From Hallerella sp964501065 (lineage in GTDB: Bacteria > Fibrobacterota > Fibrobacteria > Fibrobacterales > Fibrobacteraceae): 64,000 nt of DNA. Shown here in pieces: positions 44,901-51,362 of the stretch (its first letter is position 1; every line of letters begins with the position of its first letter). The notes below the pieces were generated by a model. It made no database searches, had not been told where the DNA came from, and was given only the letters and a program-made list of their open reading frames with translations. A program made the position numbers and the translations under genes. Location of the stretch: the NCBI GenBank assembly GCA_964501065.1, contig CAZCRF010000006.1, positions 3,508-67,507 on the forward strand, in the 5' to 3' direction.

Positions 44901-45945
44901 GGTCTTGAGCGAGGACGGGCTGAGCGTGGGGTGGCGTGTCCGCAGCAACGTCAACGTGGCTTCCGGGCTGACGAGCATCGGCGTGGACATTCCCGCAGCG
45001 ACCCTTTACACTTATTACGACATCTTCGGCAATACGTTCGTGTCTTCGCAGACCGTGGCGATTGCGGACAAGATGGCCCCCGTCGTCGTCGCCGCGTCCC
45101 TCCATTACGGCGAAAGCGATAAGCGGGACACGCTGACCGTGACCTTCTCCGAACCGGTGGATTACTCCTCCCTCTCCGGCAAGGATTTCTTCGCCTACAT
45201 CCACGGCAAGGATACGATCGACTTGAATCCGTCGAAGATGCTCTGGAGTGCAGATGGCAAGAGCGTCCGATTGGTGCTGGTGGAATCTACGGACGGCATA
45301 GTCCCGGGGGATTCCCTGATTGTCGTCCGCGGGAAAAAGTCCGCCATTGCCGATTCTTACGGGAATGAATCCGTGGAGAACGCTTCGCCTGTGGTGATTG
45401 GCGGTTTGCTCGGGAAGATGGTCGAATCGGTGAAGATGGGCTTCTATGATCCGGAAAAGTACGTTTCCAATACGCTGAACTCGGTGTCGATTTCCTATGT
45501 CTCGAACCAGACGCGGACTTCGGACTTGAGGGACGAAGGGACTCTCGGGCACTTGATTTCGCTGGGAGAACGGTTTGTTCCGCAGTTGATTGACGGCGCG
45601 AAGCTCGATGCGGACGGCAACTACGACCCGGCAGTCTTGGACAGCATCAACCCGGAAGACATCTTTGTGAATTTCAGCGTGAGCTACTTCGACAACTTGG
45701 GCCAATACGTGACGGATACGACTTTCAACATTCCGTGCAACAGCCCGGCGTTCGGCGCTTCCCGGAACTGCTTGACGACGGACAAGAAGGTTTTCGTCAA
45801 CTGGAATTACAAGGACCACACGGGTCGCTTGGTGGGTTCCGGAGTCTATATTGTCGAGTTCAAGCTGGTCGTCCGTTACAAGCAGAAAAAGGTCCAGGAA
45901 GAAATGCGCGATAAGTGGGGCGTTCGTCGCAAAAAGGCGAAGTAG
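41905..45945 (+). CDS. Giant secreted surface protein with propeller-like head and Gly/Ser repeat
   Basis: A 1346-residue paralogue of the preceding protein. It has a signal peptide (M-K-K-Q-L-N-L-I..., ending A-A-F-S), then a beta-propeller-like N-terminal region (about 30-370; W-x-x-x-I-P-G-N-L-V and Y-D-E-Y-S-N-T-I blades). A Ser/Gly/Asn linker with five 13-residue repeats follows. Next are two Ca-type loops (encoded near 44113-44160 and 44742-44796), an SbsA-like S-E-P-V-D module and the shared C-terminal module (N-W-N-Y-K-D-H-T-G-R-L-V-G-S-G-V-Y), ending in a basic R-R-K-K-A-K tail. An AGGAGG-type site precedes the ATG, 15 bases after the previous gene. It is probably an adhesin or matrix protein. 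Confidence 0.7.
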   Translation: MKKQLNLISMAILFTAAAAFSDSSDSITVNTPYNPATGIWIQQVGDLYPSASTADTVYYTRYSVQLSAKALDYYYDGNGYLKLSNKRLLCRTPGADGIVEHPDGDLLVAGQENNAVYKVDKAASDTVQSACIVKTAQSKARSATYHLMVNPDNSVLWSAGIPGNLVSYRIDSTADNRLEQIRQVKISGDISNITTIVWDSSGQAFYTRSSNLGTISKNSSSNAQFGIIVDTTCAVNENPCQAKNITGLKTKTLIDSLKGAHGASYDEYSNTILLFGDSHIVQIDPSSRKVVADVDLRKYMFPDSLMTGNYSPNGAETSGYAIKGSTEIRWLLDQGTADHKGHIFVASNSGHLIFLDYTSNVNKRIDNNILIHVQWIDNYLDDLAPIAGAGSNRAQANTNSGTLVSSNSRSSSSVSVFHESSSSAVSSSSGTGGGSSKSSSSGKGSSSSGVGSSGSGNSSGSTGGSSGSGNSSGSTGSSSGSGNSSGSTGGSSGGGNSSGSTGGSSGGGNSSGSTGGSSGSTGNGDEGGSSSSGSGTTGSGDEWIPPWVSDSTVYEGFDDEGQENQNGVDVYPTNDKRDKGDTLVTEGSKLIPVTSDSATGNTITINGNKYVTGDGSPSTLLPSYGSDSVSSTGRENVIVGDVISITLDADKLRDYFGDADSIYISGSDGLLFMDPENPSDPMSNVAVGVTGNDLSIWVTAKSEVSVGSIYITDKDGHLIIFDGINFYDPIPKAETSYIQDADDDGLLDSIEVILADTIPAGISATGLAVVVNGDTLELNSPLTVVGSRIYASAAELGLSADSFPENARVIVTYTSDETGAVYSRDAELLRLGSHVIKQAYAIRSTNGRDSLFIEFNIDIIPADLGSPEMIVWLNGLGFDLDQVSVYLPTKNTLILVGDSLALNGSTDYVTLAPGASFENLSFIATAEYDRRVPVTVVDRYPAANLVEYYDVDGDGSMDSVVVRFSSKVTASDIENFYFSFPWYSSRGLLIELQALPRDLVLSEDGLSVGWRVRSNVNVASGLTSIGVDIPAATLYTYYDIFGNTFVSSQTVAIADKMAPVVVAASLHYGESDKRDTLTVTFSEPVDYSSLSGKDFFAYIHGKDTIDLNPSKMLWSADGKSVRLVLVESTDGIVPGDSLIVVRGKKSAIADSYGNESVENASPVVIGGLLGKMVESVKMGFYDPEKYVSNTLNSVSISYVSNQTRTSDLRDEGTLGHLISLGERFVPQLIDGAKLDADGNYDPAVLDSINPEDIFVNFSVSYFDNLGQYVTDTTFNIPCNSPAFGASRNCLTTDKKVFVNWNYKDHTGRLVGSGVYIVEFKLVVRYKQKKVQEEMRDKWGVRRKKAK
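43255..43470 (+). repeat. 39-base tandem repeat (5 copies plus partial) in the giant surface-protein gene
   Basis: Copies start at 43255, 43294, 43333, 43372 and 43411; a shortened copy runs to 43470. Each encodes about G-S-S-G-x-G-N-S-S-G-S-T-G. Copies 1-3 use an AGC in the fifth codon and copies 4-5 use GGC. The near-identity suggests recent slippage; a linker of variable length between strains is likely. Confidence 0.85.
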
Positions 45946-45960
45946 CCTCCGGGTCTTTCC

Positions 45961-45968
45961 TATATTTT
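45961..45968 (+). promoter_or_regulatory. Putative -7 promoter element (TATATTTT)
   Basis: TATATTTT then CCAC and the ATG of the GGGP synthase gene at 45973. The four-base spacing predicts a leaderless start. Confidence 0.5.
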
Positions 45969-45972
45969 CCAC

Positions 45973-46731
45973 ATGCTTCAAATTGGAAAAACGGAAACGG
46001 CCTTGAATGCGGCAATCGAGCGTCGCGGAGCGCTTTTCGCCGTGCTGCTCGATCCCGACACCTCCGACGACACCGCCTTGCTGAAGGCGGGGACTCTGGC
46101 TGCGGAAAACGGCGCAGACCTTCTCCTCGTCGGCGGATCCTTCATGGGAAATTTCAAATTGCCGACCCAAGTGGCGGCTTTGAAGAAAGAAGTTCCCTTG
46201 CCGGTCATTTTGTTCCCCGGCGGGGCTTCGCAAGTCGTCCCCGGCTTTGACGCGATTCTTTTCACGACTCTTGTCTCGGGGAGGAATCCGAATTATTTGA
46301 TCGACGAACAGGTCCGCGGCGGCGTTCTCGTGCGGTCCTTGGGAATGGAGGCGATTCCGACCGCCTATGAATTGATAAACAGCGGCAAGCGCACTGCGGT
46401 CGAATATATCAGCAACACGACTCCCGTCCCGGCGAACAAGCCGAAGCTCTCGATGGTACATTCCATCGCGGCGGAACTCATGGGAATGCGGTTCGTCTAT
46501 CTCGAAGCGGGTTCCGGTGCGGAGACGCCGGTTCCCGTGGAGCACATCCTCTATACGCGGAAGGCGACGCAGCTCACGATTATCACGGGCGGAGGCATCC
46601 GGGATCCGGAGTCGGCAAAAGCGCGCGTCGCCGCCGGTGCGCAAATCATCGTCACGGGGACTCTTTGGGAAAAGGTGAAGGATGCCGGTCTTTTAAAGGA
46701 GTTCGCTTCGGCGATTCACGTGAAGGGCTGA
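45973..46731 (+). CDS. Geranylgeranylglyceryl/heptaprenylglyceryl phosphate synthase
   Basis: A 252-residue TIM-barrel prenyltransferase of the GGGPS/PcrB family. Motifs include L-L-D-P-D (metal/substrate), D-L-L-L-V-G-G-S, Y-L-E-A-G-S-G-A near residue 177, and T-G-G-G-I-R-D and V-T-G-T phosphate-binding loops. Archaeal enzymes make ether-lipid precursors; bacterial FCB-group members are also GGGPS-like. The prenyl chain length used here is not known. It has its own promoter-like element and is followed by a 52-base gap with another. Confidence 0.88.
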   Translation: MLQIGKTETALNAAIERRGALFAVLLDPDTSDDTALLKAGTLAAENGADLLLVGGSFMGNFKLPTQVAALKKEVPLPVILFPGGASQVVPGFDAILFTTLVSGRNPNYLIDEQVRGGVLVRSLGMEAIPTAYELINSGKRTAVEYISNTTPVPANKPKLSMVHSIAAELMGMRFVYLEAGSGAETPVPVEHILYTRKATQLTIITGGGIRDPESAKARVAAGAQIIVTGTLWEKVKDAGLLKEFASAIHVKG

Positions 46732-46751
46732 CTTTTTCCCTTCAAAATGAG

Positions 46752-46759
46752 TATTTTTC
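46752..46759 (+). promoter_or_regulatory. Putative -7 promoter element (TATTTTTC)
   Basis: Lies 24 bases before the ATG at 46784; a GGAG ribosome site (46774-46777) is in between. It would start the run 46784-53555. Confidence 0.4.
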
Positions 46760-46783
46760 AAAGGGTTCGCCCCGGAGTTCTTC

Positions 46784-47020
46784 ATGGATAAAAAAATCGT
46801 TGTGACATTTCTCTTCCGCTTGGTCGGCGTCGTCTTGGTCTTGATGTACTTTTTCGGGCATCCGCTGCTCAATCGCCTGTTTCCCGGATTCCCCGTCTCT
46901 TCCCTGAACTACTTCTTTTACGCGGGGCTAGGCTTTTACCTCGTCGGGGCCGTTCTCTATTACGTCTTCCGGCGGAACATCGTGAAGAAAATTGCCCGGG
47001 AAGAAGAGGACGACCGATGA
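46784..47020 (+). CDS. Small two-helix membrane protein
   Basis: A 78-residue protein with two hydrophobic helices (about 7-27 and 45-63) separated by a short loop, and a charged C-terminus (K-K-I-A-R-E-E-E-D-D-R) that should be cytoplasmic. I recognise no family. Its TGA overlaps the ABC ATPase start by four bases, so it may be an accessory subunit of the exporter. A GGAG precedes the ATG. Confidence 0.65.
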   Translation: MDKKIVVTFLFRLVGVVLVLMYFFGHPLLNRLFPGFPVSSLNYFFYAGLGFYLVGAVLYYVFRRNIVKKIAREEEDDR

Positions 47021-47931
47021 TTCAGGTCGAAAATCTCCAGAAGACCTATCGCACGGGCTTTCTGATGCGGGTGAAAAAGGCTCTTTCGGATGTTTCGTTC
47101 CGCGTCCCGAAGGGTTGCATCTATGGATTCATCGGACCGAACGGCGCGGGGAAATCGACGACCATCAAGCTCCTCACCGGTCTTTTGCACAAGGATTCCG
47201 GGAAAATTCTCGTCGGAGGGGAAGAGCCGTCGACGGTGGAATGCCGCAGGCATTTGGGATATTCCCCCGAACAGCCTTACTTTTACGACTATCTCTCCGG
47301 GCGCGAGCTGATGCGCTTTTACGGCAGGCTTTCCGGCCTTTCCGGGGAACTTTTGGAAAGTCGGGTCTCGTGGGCGCTTTCGCTTTTGAATGCGGACAAG
47401 GATTGGACGAATCGCCGCCTGCGCACTTATTCGAAGGGGATGATGCAGCGCATCGGAATCGCCCAGGCGATTCTTGCTAAGCCGGAACTTTTGATTCTCG
47501 ATGAACCGATGAGCGGTCTGGATCCGGTGGGGCGCAAGGACGTCCGCGAGGCGATTCTCTCCTTGAACCGCGAGGGGGTCACCGTCTTCTATTCCAGCCA
47601 TTTGCTGTCGGACGTGGAAACGATCAGCCACCGCGTCGCGATGATTGTCGGCGGGCGTATTGTCCGCGAGGGGACTGTCGATGACATCACGGCGAACGCG
47701 TCTGCGGAATATCACGTGCATGTGTCGGCGGACATCCCCGTGTCGGACGTGCCTTGCGGGGTGAAGCCCCTGGGGACGACTCCTCGGGAATGGGTTTGCC
47801 AAGACGCTGCCGCGCGGGATGCCTTTTTGGATTATTGCTTGAAGTCCGGACTGCCCGTGGAGCGCATCGAACACCAGAGACCTAGCCTTGAAGATGTCTT
47901 GACGGAGGAAATCGCCCGTGCGGAACATTGA
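47017..47931 (+). CDS. ABC transporter ATP-binding protein (ABC-2 type)
   Basis: A 304-residue ATPase. Walker A G-P-N-G-A-G-K-S-T, Q-loop region, signature Y-S-K-G-M-M-Q-R, Walker B L-L-I-L-D-E-P and the D-loop S-G-L-D are intact. The C-terminal 80 residues resemble the NatA/NosF-type accessory domain of ABC-2 exporters. It overlaps the permease gene by 14 bases. Cargo is unknown; NosF/NatA-type exporters handle diverse substrates. Confidence 0.92.
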   Translation: MIQVENLQKTYRTGFLMRVKKALSDVSFRVPKGCIYGFIGPNGAGKSTTIKLLTGLLHKDSGKILVGGEEPSTVECRRHLGYSPEQPYFYDYLSGRELMRFYGRLSGLSGELLESRVSWALSLLNADKDWTNRRLRTYSKGMMQRIGIAQAILAKPELLILDEPMSGLDPVGRKDVREAILSLNREGVTVFYSSHLLSDVETISHRVAMIVGGRIVREGTVDDITANASAEYHVHVSADIPVSDVPCGVKPLGTTPREWVCQDAAARDAFLDYCLKSGLPVERIEHQRPSLEDVLTEEIARAEH

Positions 47932-48721
47932 AAATATCGGAATCATCGCCCTGAACACTTTTCGGGAATCCGCCCGGAACAAAGTCCTCTACAACATCGT
48001 CTTTTTGGCGGTCGCTTTGGCGTTCTTCAGCATTTTGCTCGGCGAGTGGTCCGTTTTCGACAGGTCTTACGTCATCAAGTCGACGACTCTCAGCATCATG
48101 TCCCTGTCGGGGCTATTGATTTCCGTTTTCGTGGGAATCAGCCTTGTCCAAAAGGAAATCCAGGGGCGGACAGTACTCACTCTCCTTTCGAAGCCCATCA
48201 GCCGCGCGGTTTTCATCGTGGGCAAGTATCTCGGGCTTTTGGCTGTCATCGCCGTCCATCTGGCTCTGCTCACCGTTGTCTATTATGTCATTCTGGCGCT
48301 CACGCATTCGAATCCGACTCTCTCCCTGTTGTTGGCTGTCTACATGGTCTTTTGCGAAATGGCGATAGTCATCGCCGTCGCGCTTTTGTTCTCGACGTTT
48401 TCTAGCCCCGTGCTCTCGGCTCTTTTCACGATTGGCGTTTATGCGGCGGGGAGGCTTTCCGGCGAATTGATGGAGCAGGTGCATTTCGTCCGCCGGATGG
48501 GGGAGGTCAACGGTTCTAGCGGCGTTTTCTTGGAAAAGGTGGCGGAAGTCGTCCATGCCGTTTTCCCCGGGTTGTATCGGTTCGACATTTCCGCTTACGT
48601 GGTGCACGGGGTTGCCCTGCCGGATTTTTACGTCTTTTGGAACAGCCTTTATGCGCTCGGTTACATCGGCGTGTTTTTGGCGGTCGCCTCTTGGTGGTTC
48701 AGTCGTAGGGATTTCGTATGA
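47918..48721 (+). CDS. ABC-2 type permease
   Basis: A 267-residue membrane protein with six hydrophobic helices and no signal peptide, of the NosY/ABC-2 class (N-T-F-R-E-S-A-R-N-K-V-L-Y-N near the start; G-R-T-V-L-T-L-L-S-K-P-I). The GTG start at 47918 overlaps the ATPase gene by 14 bases. It should form the membrane half of an exporter with the adjacent ATPase. It overlaps the first PilT-like gene by four bases (ATGA). Confidence 0.88.
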   Translation: MRNIENIGIIALNTFRESARNKVLYNIVFLAVALAFFSILLGEWSVFDRSYVIKSTTLSIMSLSGLLISVFVGISLVQKEIQGRTVLTLLSKPISRAVFIVGKYLGLLAVIAVHLALLTVVYYVILALTHSNPTLSLLLAVYMVFCEMAIVIAVALLFSTFSSPVLSALFTIGVYAAGRLSGELMEQVHFVRRMGEVNGSSGVFLEKVAEVVHAVFPGLYRFDISAYVVHGVALPDFYVFWNSLYALGYIGVFLAVASWWFSRRDFV

Positions 48722-50337
48722 TGACGCACAACCAAATCATGGCAAAGGTCTTGTTTTCGAACGGCCTTGTGTCCGAAAAGCAGGTCCAGGAGTTTTGGCC
48801 GAAAATCGATGCGGCGCACAGCTTGGGCGACTTGCTCTTGCAAGCGGGAGTCATCGACCGGGCGACTTATGACGCCGTTTTGCAATACGTGAAAAACTTG
48901 GAAGAGAAGCTCTCCGCAGCGGAAAGGGAAAAATCCGGTCCAGCGGAAAAGCCCCATTCCGCCTTTGAACGCCCGACTCCGAAAACCTCGCCGAAACCCG
49001 TGCCCCGTCCGGAAATCAGCCGGGAAGAGGCGACTCCCGCAGCGGAAAAGCCTTTTGCCGTCGAAGGGAATAATCCATACGGCTCCTCGCCGACGTCGCA
49101 CGTCGAAGTGGAAGCGGTCGAAGGGCTTGAACAGACGGCCATTGCGCCGGGCATTTCCCCGGAAGAGAATGCTTCGCCGGAAGGGGAAAATCCCGAGGAG
49201 GACTTGCCGAAAAGGTTCGAAGTGGAAAGTGGTGACGGGGCGGTCTCCATCCCCGAAGCGTTGACGGAGAAGAATTCGCTCGCCCAGATTTTGGCCTTTG
49301 CCCGCAAGGCCCGCGCCACGGACGTCTATCTTTCCCCGTCGTCGCCTGTCGCCTTGCGCATTTTCGGGAGGTTGCACTATGCGACGGAAAAGCCCTTCTC
49401 GGCGAAAACTTTGTCGAAATGGCTCTCCGAAGCGCAAAAGGGGTTTGCCGACGGCTATGAGCCGGAAGTGGGGAAGGATTTCAGCAAGTCCTTTGCCGTG
49501 GAAGGCGCGGGGCGAAGCCGTCTGACGCTCATTTGGGAAGATTCCGTCCCGACTCTCGCCTTTCGGTTGATTCCCGCCGATACTGTCTCGTGGGAGAATC
49601 TTTTTCTTCCGCCTTTCGCGTCGGACTTTTTGAATTTGCCTCACGGGCTGCTGTTAATCGCAGGTCCTTCGGGGAGTGGGCGTTCCACGACACTTTCTTC
49701 CTTTGGCGAAGCCATTTCCAGGAGTCGGGACGTCTTGATTGAATCCATCGAAAAGCCGATTGAACGTTTGCTGAAAAATGCCGGCGGGCTGACAGTCCAG
49801 AAAGAAGTGGGGCTGCACGTCCATTCGGGAGTTTCCGCCGTGAACGAGGCCGTGCGCGACGGGGCGAACGTCATTTTGTTCGACCATTTGGAATCGATTG
49901 ACGAATTGTGGGCGCTGCTTCGGGCGTCTTCCGCCGGAGCCTTGGTGATTGCCGTGGCGACGGGGAGCGATGTGCACGGCTTGCTTTCGAGACTTTTGAG
50001 CTCGGCGGGAAGCGGGGAAGAGGAGCTGGCGGCCGCCCTTGCCGACGAATTGAAGGGCGTCGTGGTACAGCACCTGATTCCCGTCATCGATTACAGCGGC
50101 TGGGTCTTGGCGACGGAGGCGTTCCGGATGACGACATCCATTTCGGGGCTTGTCCGTTCGAGGAATTTGATTCAAATACCGGCTGCATTGGCCAACGACA
50201 AGAACCAGGCGCAGACCTTGGACGATTCCTTGCAGGGTTTGGTGGAAGCCGGCTATATCCGCGGGGAAGAAGCGTGGCAGCGTTCCCTGAACCGCCGCCG
50301 TTTTGCCGCTTACCGTCCCAAGGACAGGAGAACTTGA
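48718..50337 (+). CDS. PilT/GspE-like ATPase with altered Walker A
   Basis: A 539-residue protein. The first 65 residues resemble the MshEN/GspE N-terminal helix pair (L-G-D-L-L-L-Q-A-G-V-I). A disordered Pro/Glu-rich linker (about 75-180) follows. The C-terminal half is a PilT-type ATPase with a PAS-like N-domain. The P-loop reads G-P-S-G-S-G-R-S-T with Arg322 at the invariant Lys, and Walker B is V-I-L-F-D-H, so ATP hydrolysis is doubtful. In PilT systems such proteins power pilus retraction; no pilin or pilC genes are here. The next gene, an intact-loop paralogue, begins one base after its stop. Confidence 0.75.
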   Translation: MMTHNQIMAKVLFSNGLVSEKQVQEFWPKIDAAHSLGDLLLQAGVIDRATYDAVLQYVKNLEEKLSAAEREKSGPAEKPHSAFERPTPKTSPKPVPRPEISREEATPAAEKPFAVEGNNPYGSSPTSHVEVEAVEGLEQTAIAPGISPEENASPEGENPEEDLPKRFEVESGDGAVSIPEALTEKNSLAQILAFARKARATDVYLSPSSPVALRIFGRLHYATEKPFSAKTLSKWLSEAQKGFADGYEPEVGKDFSKSFAVEGAGRSRLTLIWEDSVPTLAFRLIPADTVSWENLFLPPFASDFLNLPHGLLLIAGPSGSGRSTTLSSFGEAISRSRDVLIESIEKPIERLLKNAGGLTVQKEVGLHVHSGVSAVNEAVRDGANVILFDHLESIDELWALLRASSAGALVIAVATGSDVHGLLSRLLSSAGSGEEELAAALADELKGVVVQHLIPVIDYSGWVLATEAFRMTTSISGLVRSRNLIQIPAALANDKNQAQTLDDSLQGLVEAGYIRGEEAWQRSLNRRRFAAYRPKDRRT

Positions 50338-50338
50338 A

Positions 50339-51346
50339 ATGGCAGACGTCTTGGACAGCGTTTTGGAATACGCCCTGCAAATCGGCGCCACGGATTTGAT
50401 TTTGGCCGAGGGCTTTGCTCCGGCCGTGCGGATGGCTGGGTTTGTGCGAGCCATTCCCGATGCGCCGAGCCTTGCCTTTGGCGACCTTTCCCGTTTTTTG
50501 GAAAATTTGAACGGGGACTGCGGAATGTTTCGCGGCGGCCCTTGGTGCGGCGTGGAATGGCGTGTGCGCTATTCCCGGGAAGCGTTCGGGATGATGTCCC
50601 TTCTGCATCCGATCGGGGCCGCTTCCCCGAAGCTTTCCGCCTTGGCCGCCCCGGAATCCGTGAGAAGCTTGATCGGCGCGGGGGCGGGACTTGTCCTTTT
50701 TGCGGGACCGACTTCTTGCGGAAAGACGACGACGGCATCCGCTTATGTCTCGGAGCTTTGCTCGCAACGGGATCTTCGCGTCGGACTCTTGGATGCGTTC
50801 CCGGAATACGTCATTGAAGAAGGGAATTGCCTTGTCCGGCATCGGCGGCAAAATGCCGGCTTGGAAGAGGAACTGGTCCAAGGCATTCGTGCGGGGACGG
50901 ATCTCTTTTGGCTGGGGGACTTGGATCCGGAACTTTCCATCCCCGCTCTTCGCGCTGCGGAATCCGGGGCGCTTGTCGTCGCCACGGTCAACGCCTGCAG
51001 TGCAAAGGACGTCCTGAGCCACTTGCTTTCCGCAGAAAGTCCAGATGACAAGCCTCTTGCCCGTACGCTGCTCTCGGCGAACTTGAAGGCAATCGTTTCG
51101 GAGCGTCTGATTCTATTGGCGGACGGTTCCGGGCTCGCGCCCGCGTGGGAAGTCCTTTATAACGACACGGGCATTTCCCAACTGATTGAATCCGGGGAAT
51201 ACCACCGCATTCCGCAGGCGATGCGTTCCGCCGTTTCCGAGGGGATGCTGCCATTGGACGACTCCCTTTTTGAACTTGTCCGGGAAAACCGCATTTCGAA
51301 AGAGGTCGCGAGAATTTACGCTTTCGACGAATCGCGCTTCTTGTAA
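50339..51346 (+). CDS. PilT-like ATPase
   Basis: A 335-residue protein shaped like the C-terminal half of the preceding ATPase, without the N-terminal extension. The P-loop is G-P-T-S-C-G-K-T-T with Lys129 present. The Asp box and Walker B (D-L-F-W-L-G-D-L) are poorly conserved, as in the paralogue. The start at 50339 (M-A-D-V-L-D-S-V) lies one base past the upstream stop; an earlier in-frame ATG would overlap. It may form mixed hexamers with its neighbour. The patatin gene follows 16 bases later. Confidence 0.75.
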   Translation: MADVLDSVLEYALQIGATDLILAEGFAPAVRMAGFVRAIPDAPSLAFGDLSRFLENLNGDCGMFRGGPWCGVEWRVRYSREAFGMMSLLHPIGAASPKLSALAAPESVRSLIGAGAGLVLFAGPTSCGKTTTASAYVSELCSQRDLRVGLLDAFPEYVIEEGNCLVRHRRQNAGLEEELVQGIRAGTDLFWLGDLDPELSIPALRAAESGALVVATVNACSAKDVLSHLLSAESPDDKPLARTLLSANLKAIVSERLILLADGSGLAPAWEVLYNDTGISQLIESGEYHRIPQAMRSAVSEGMLPLDDSLFELVRENRISKEVARIYAFDESRFL

Positions 51347-51362
51347 CGCGTGAAGAGGCTGC

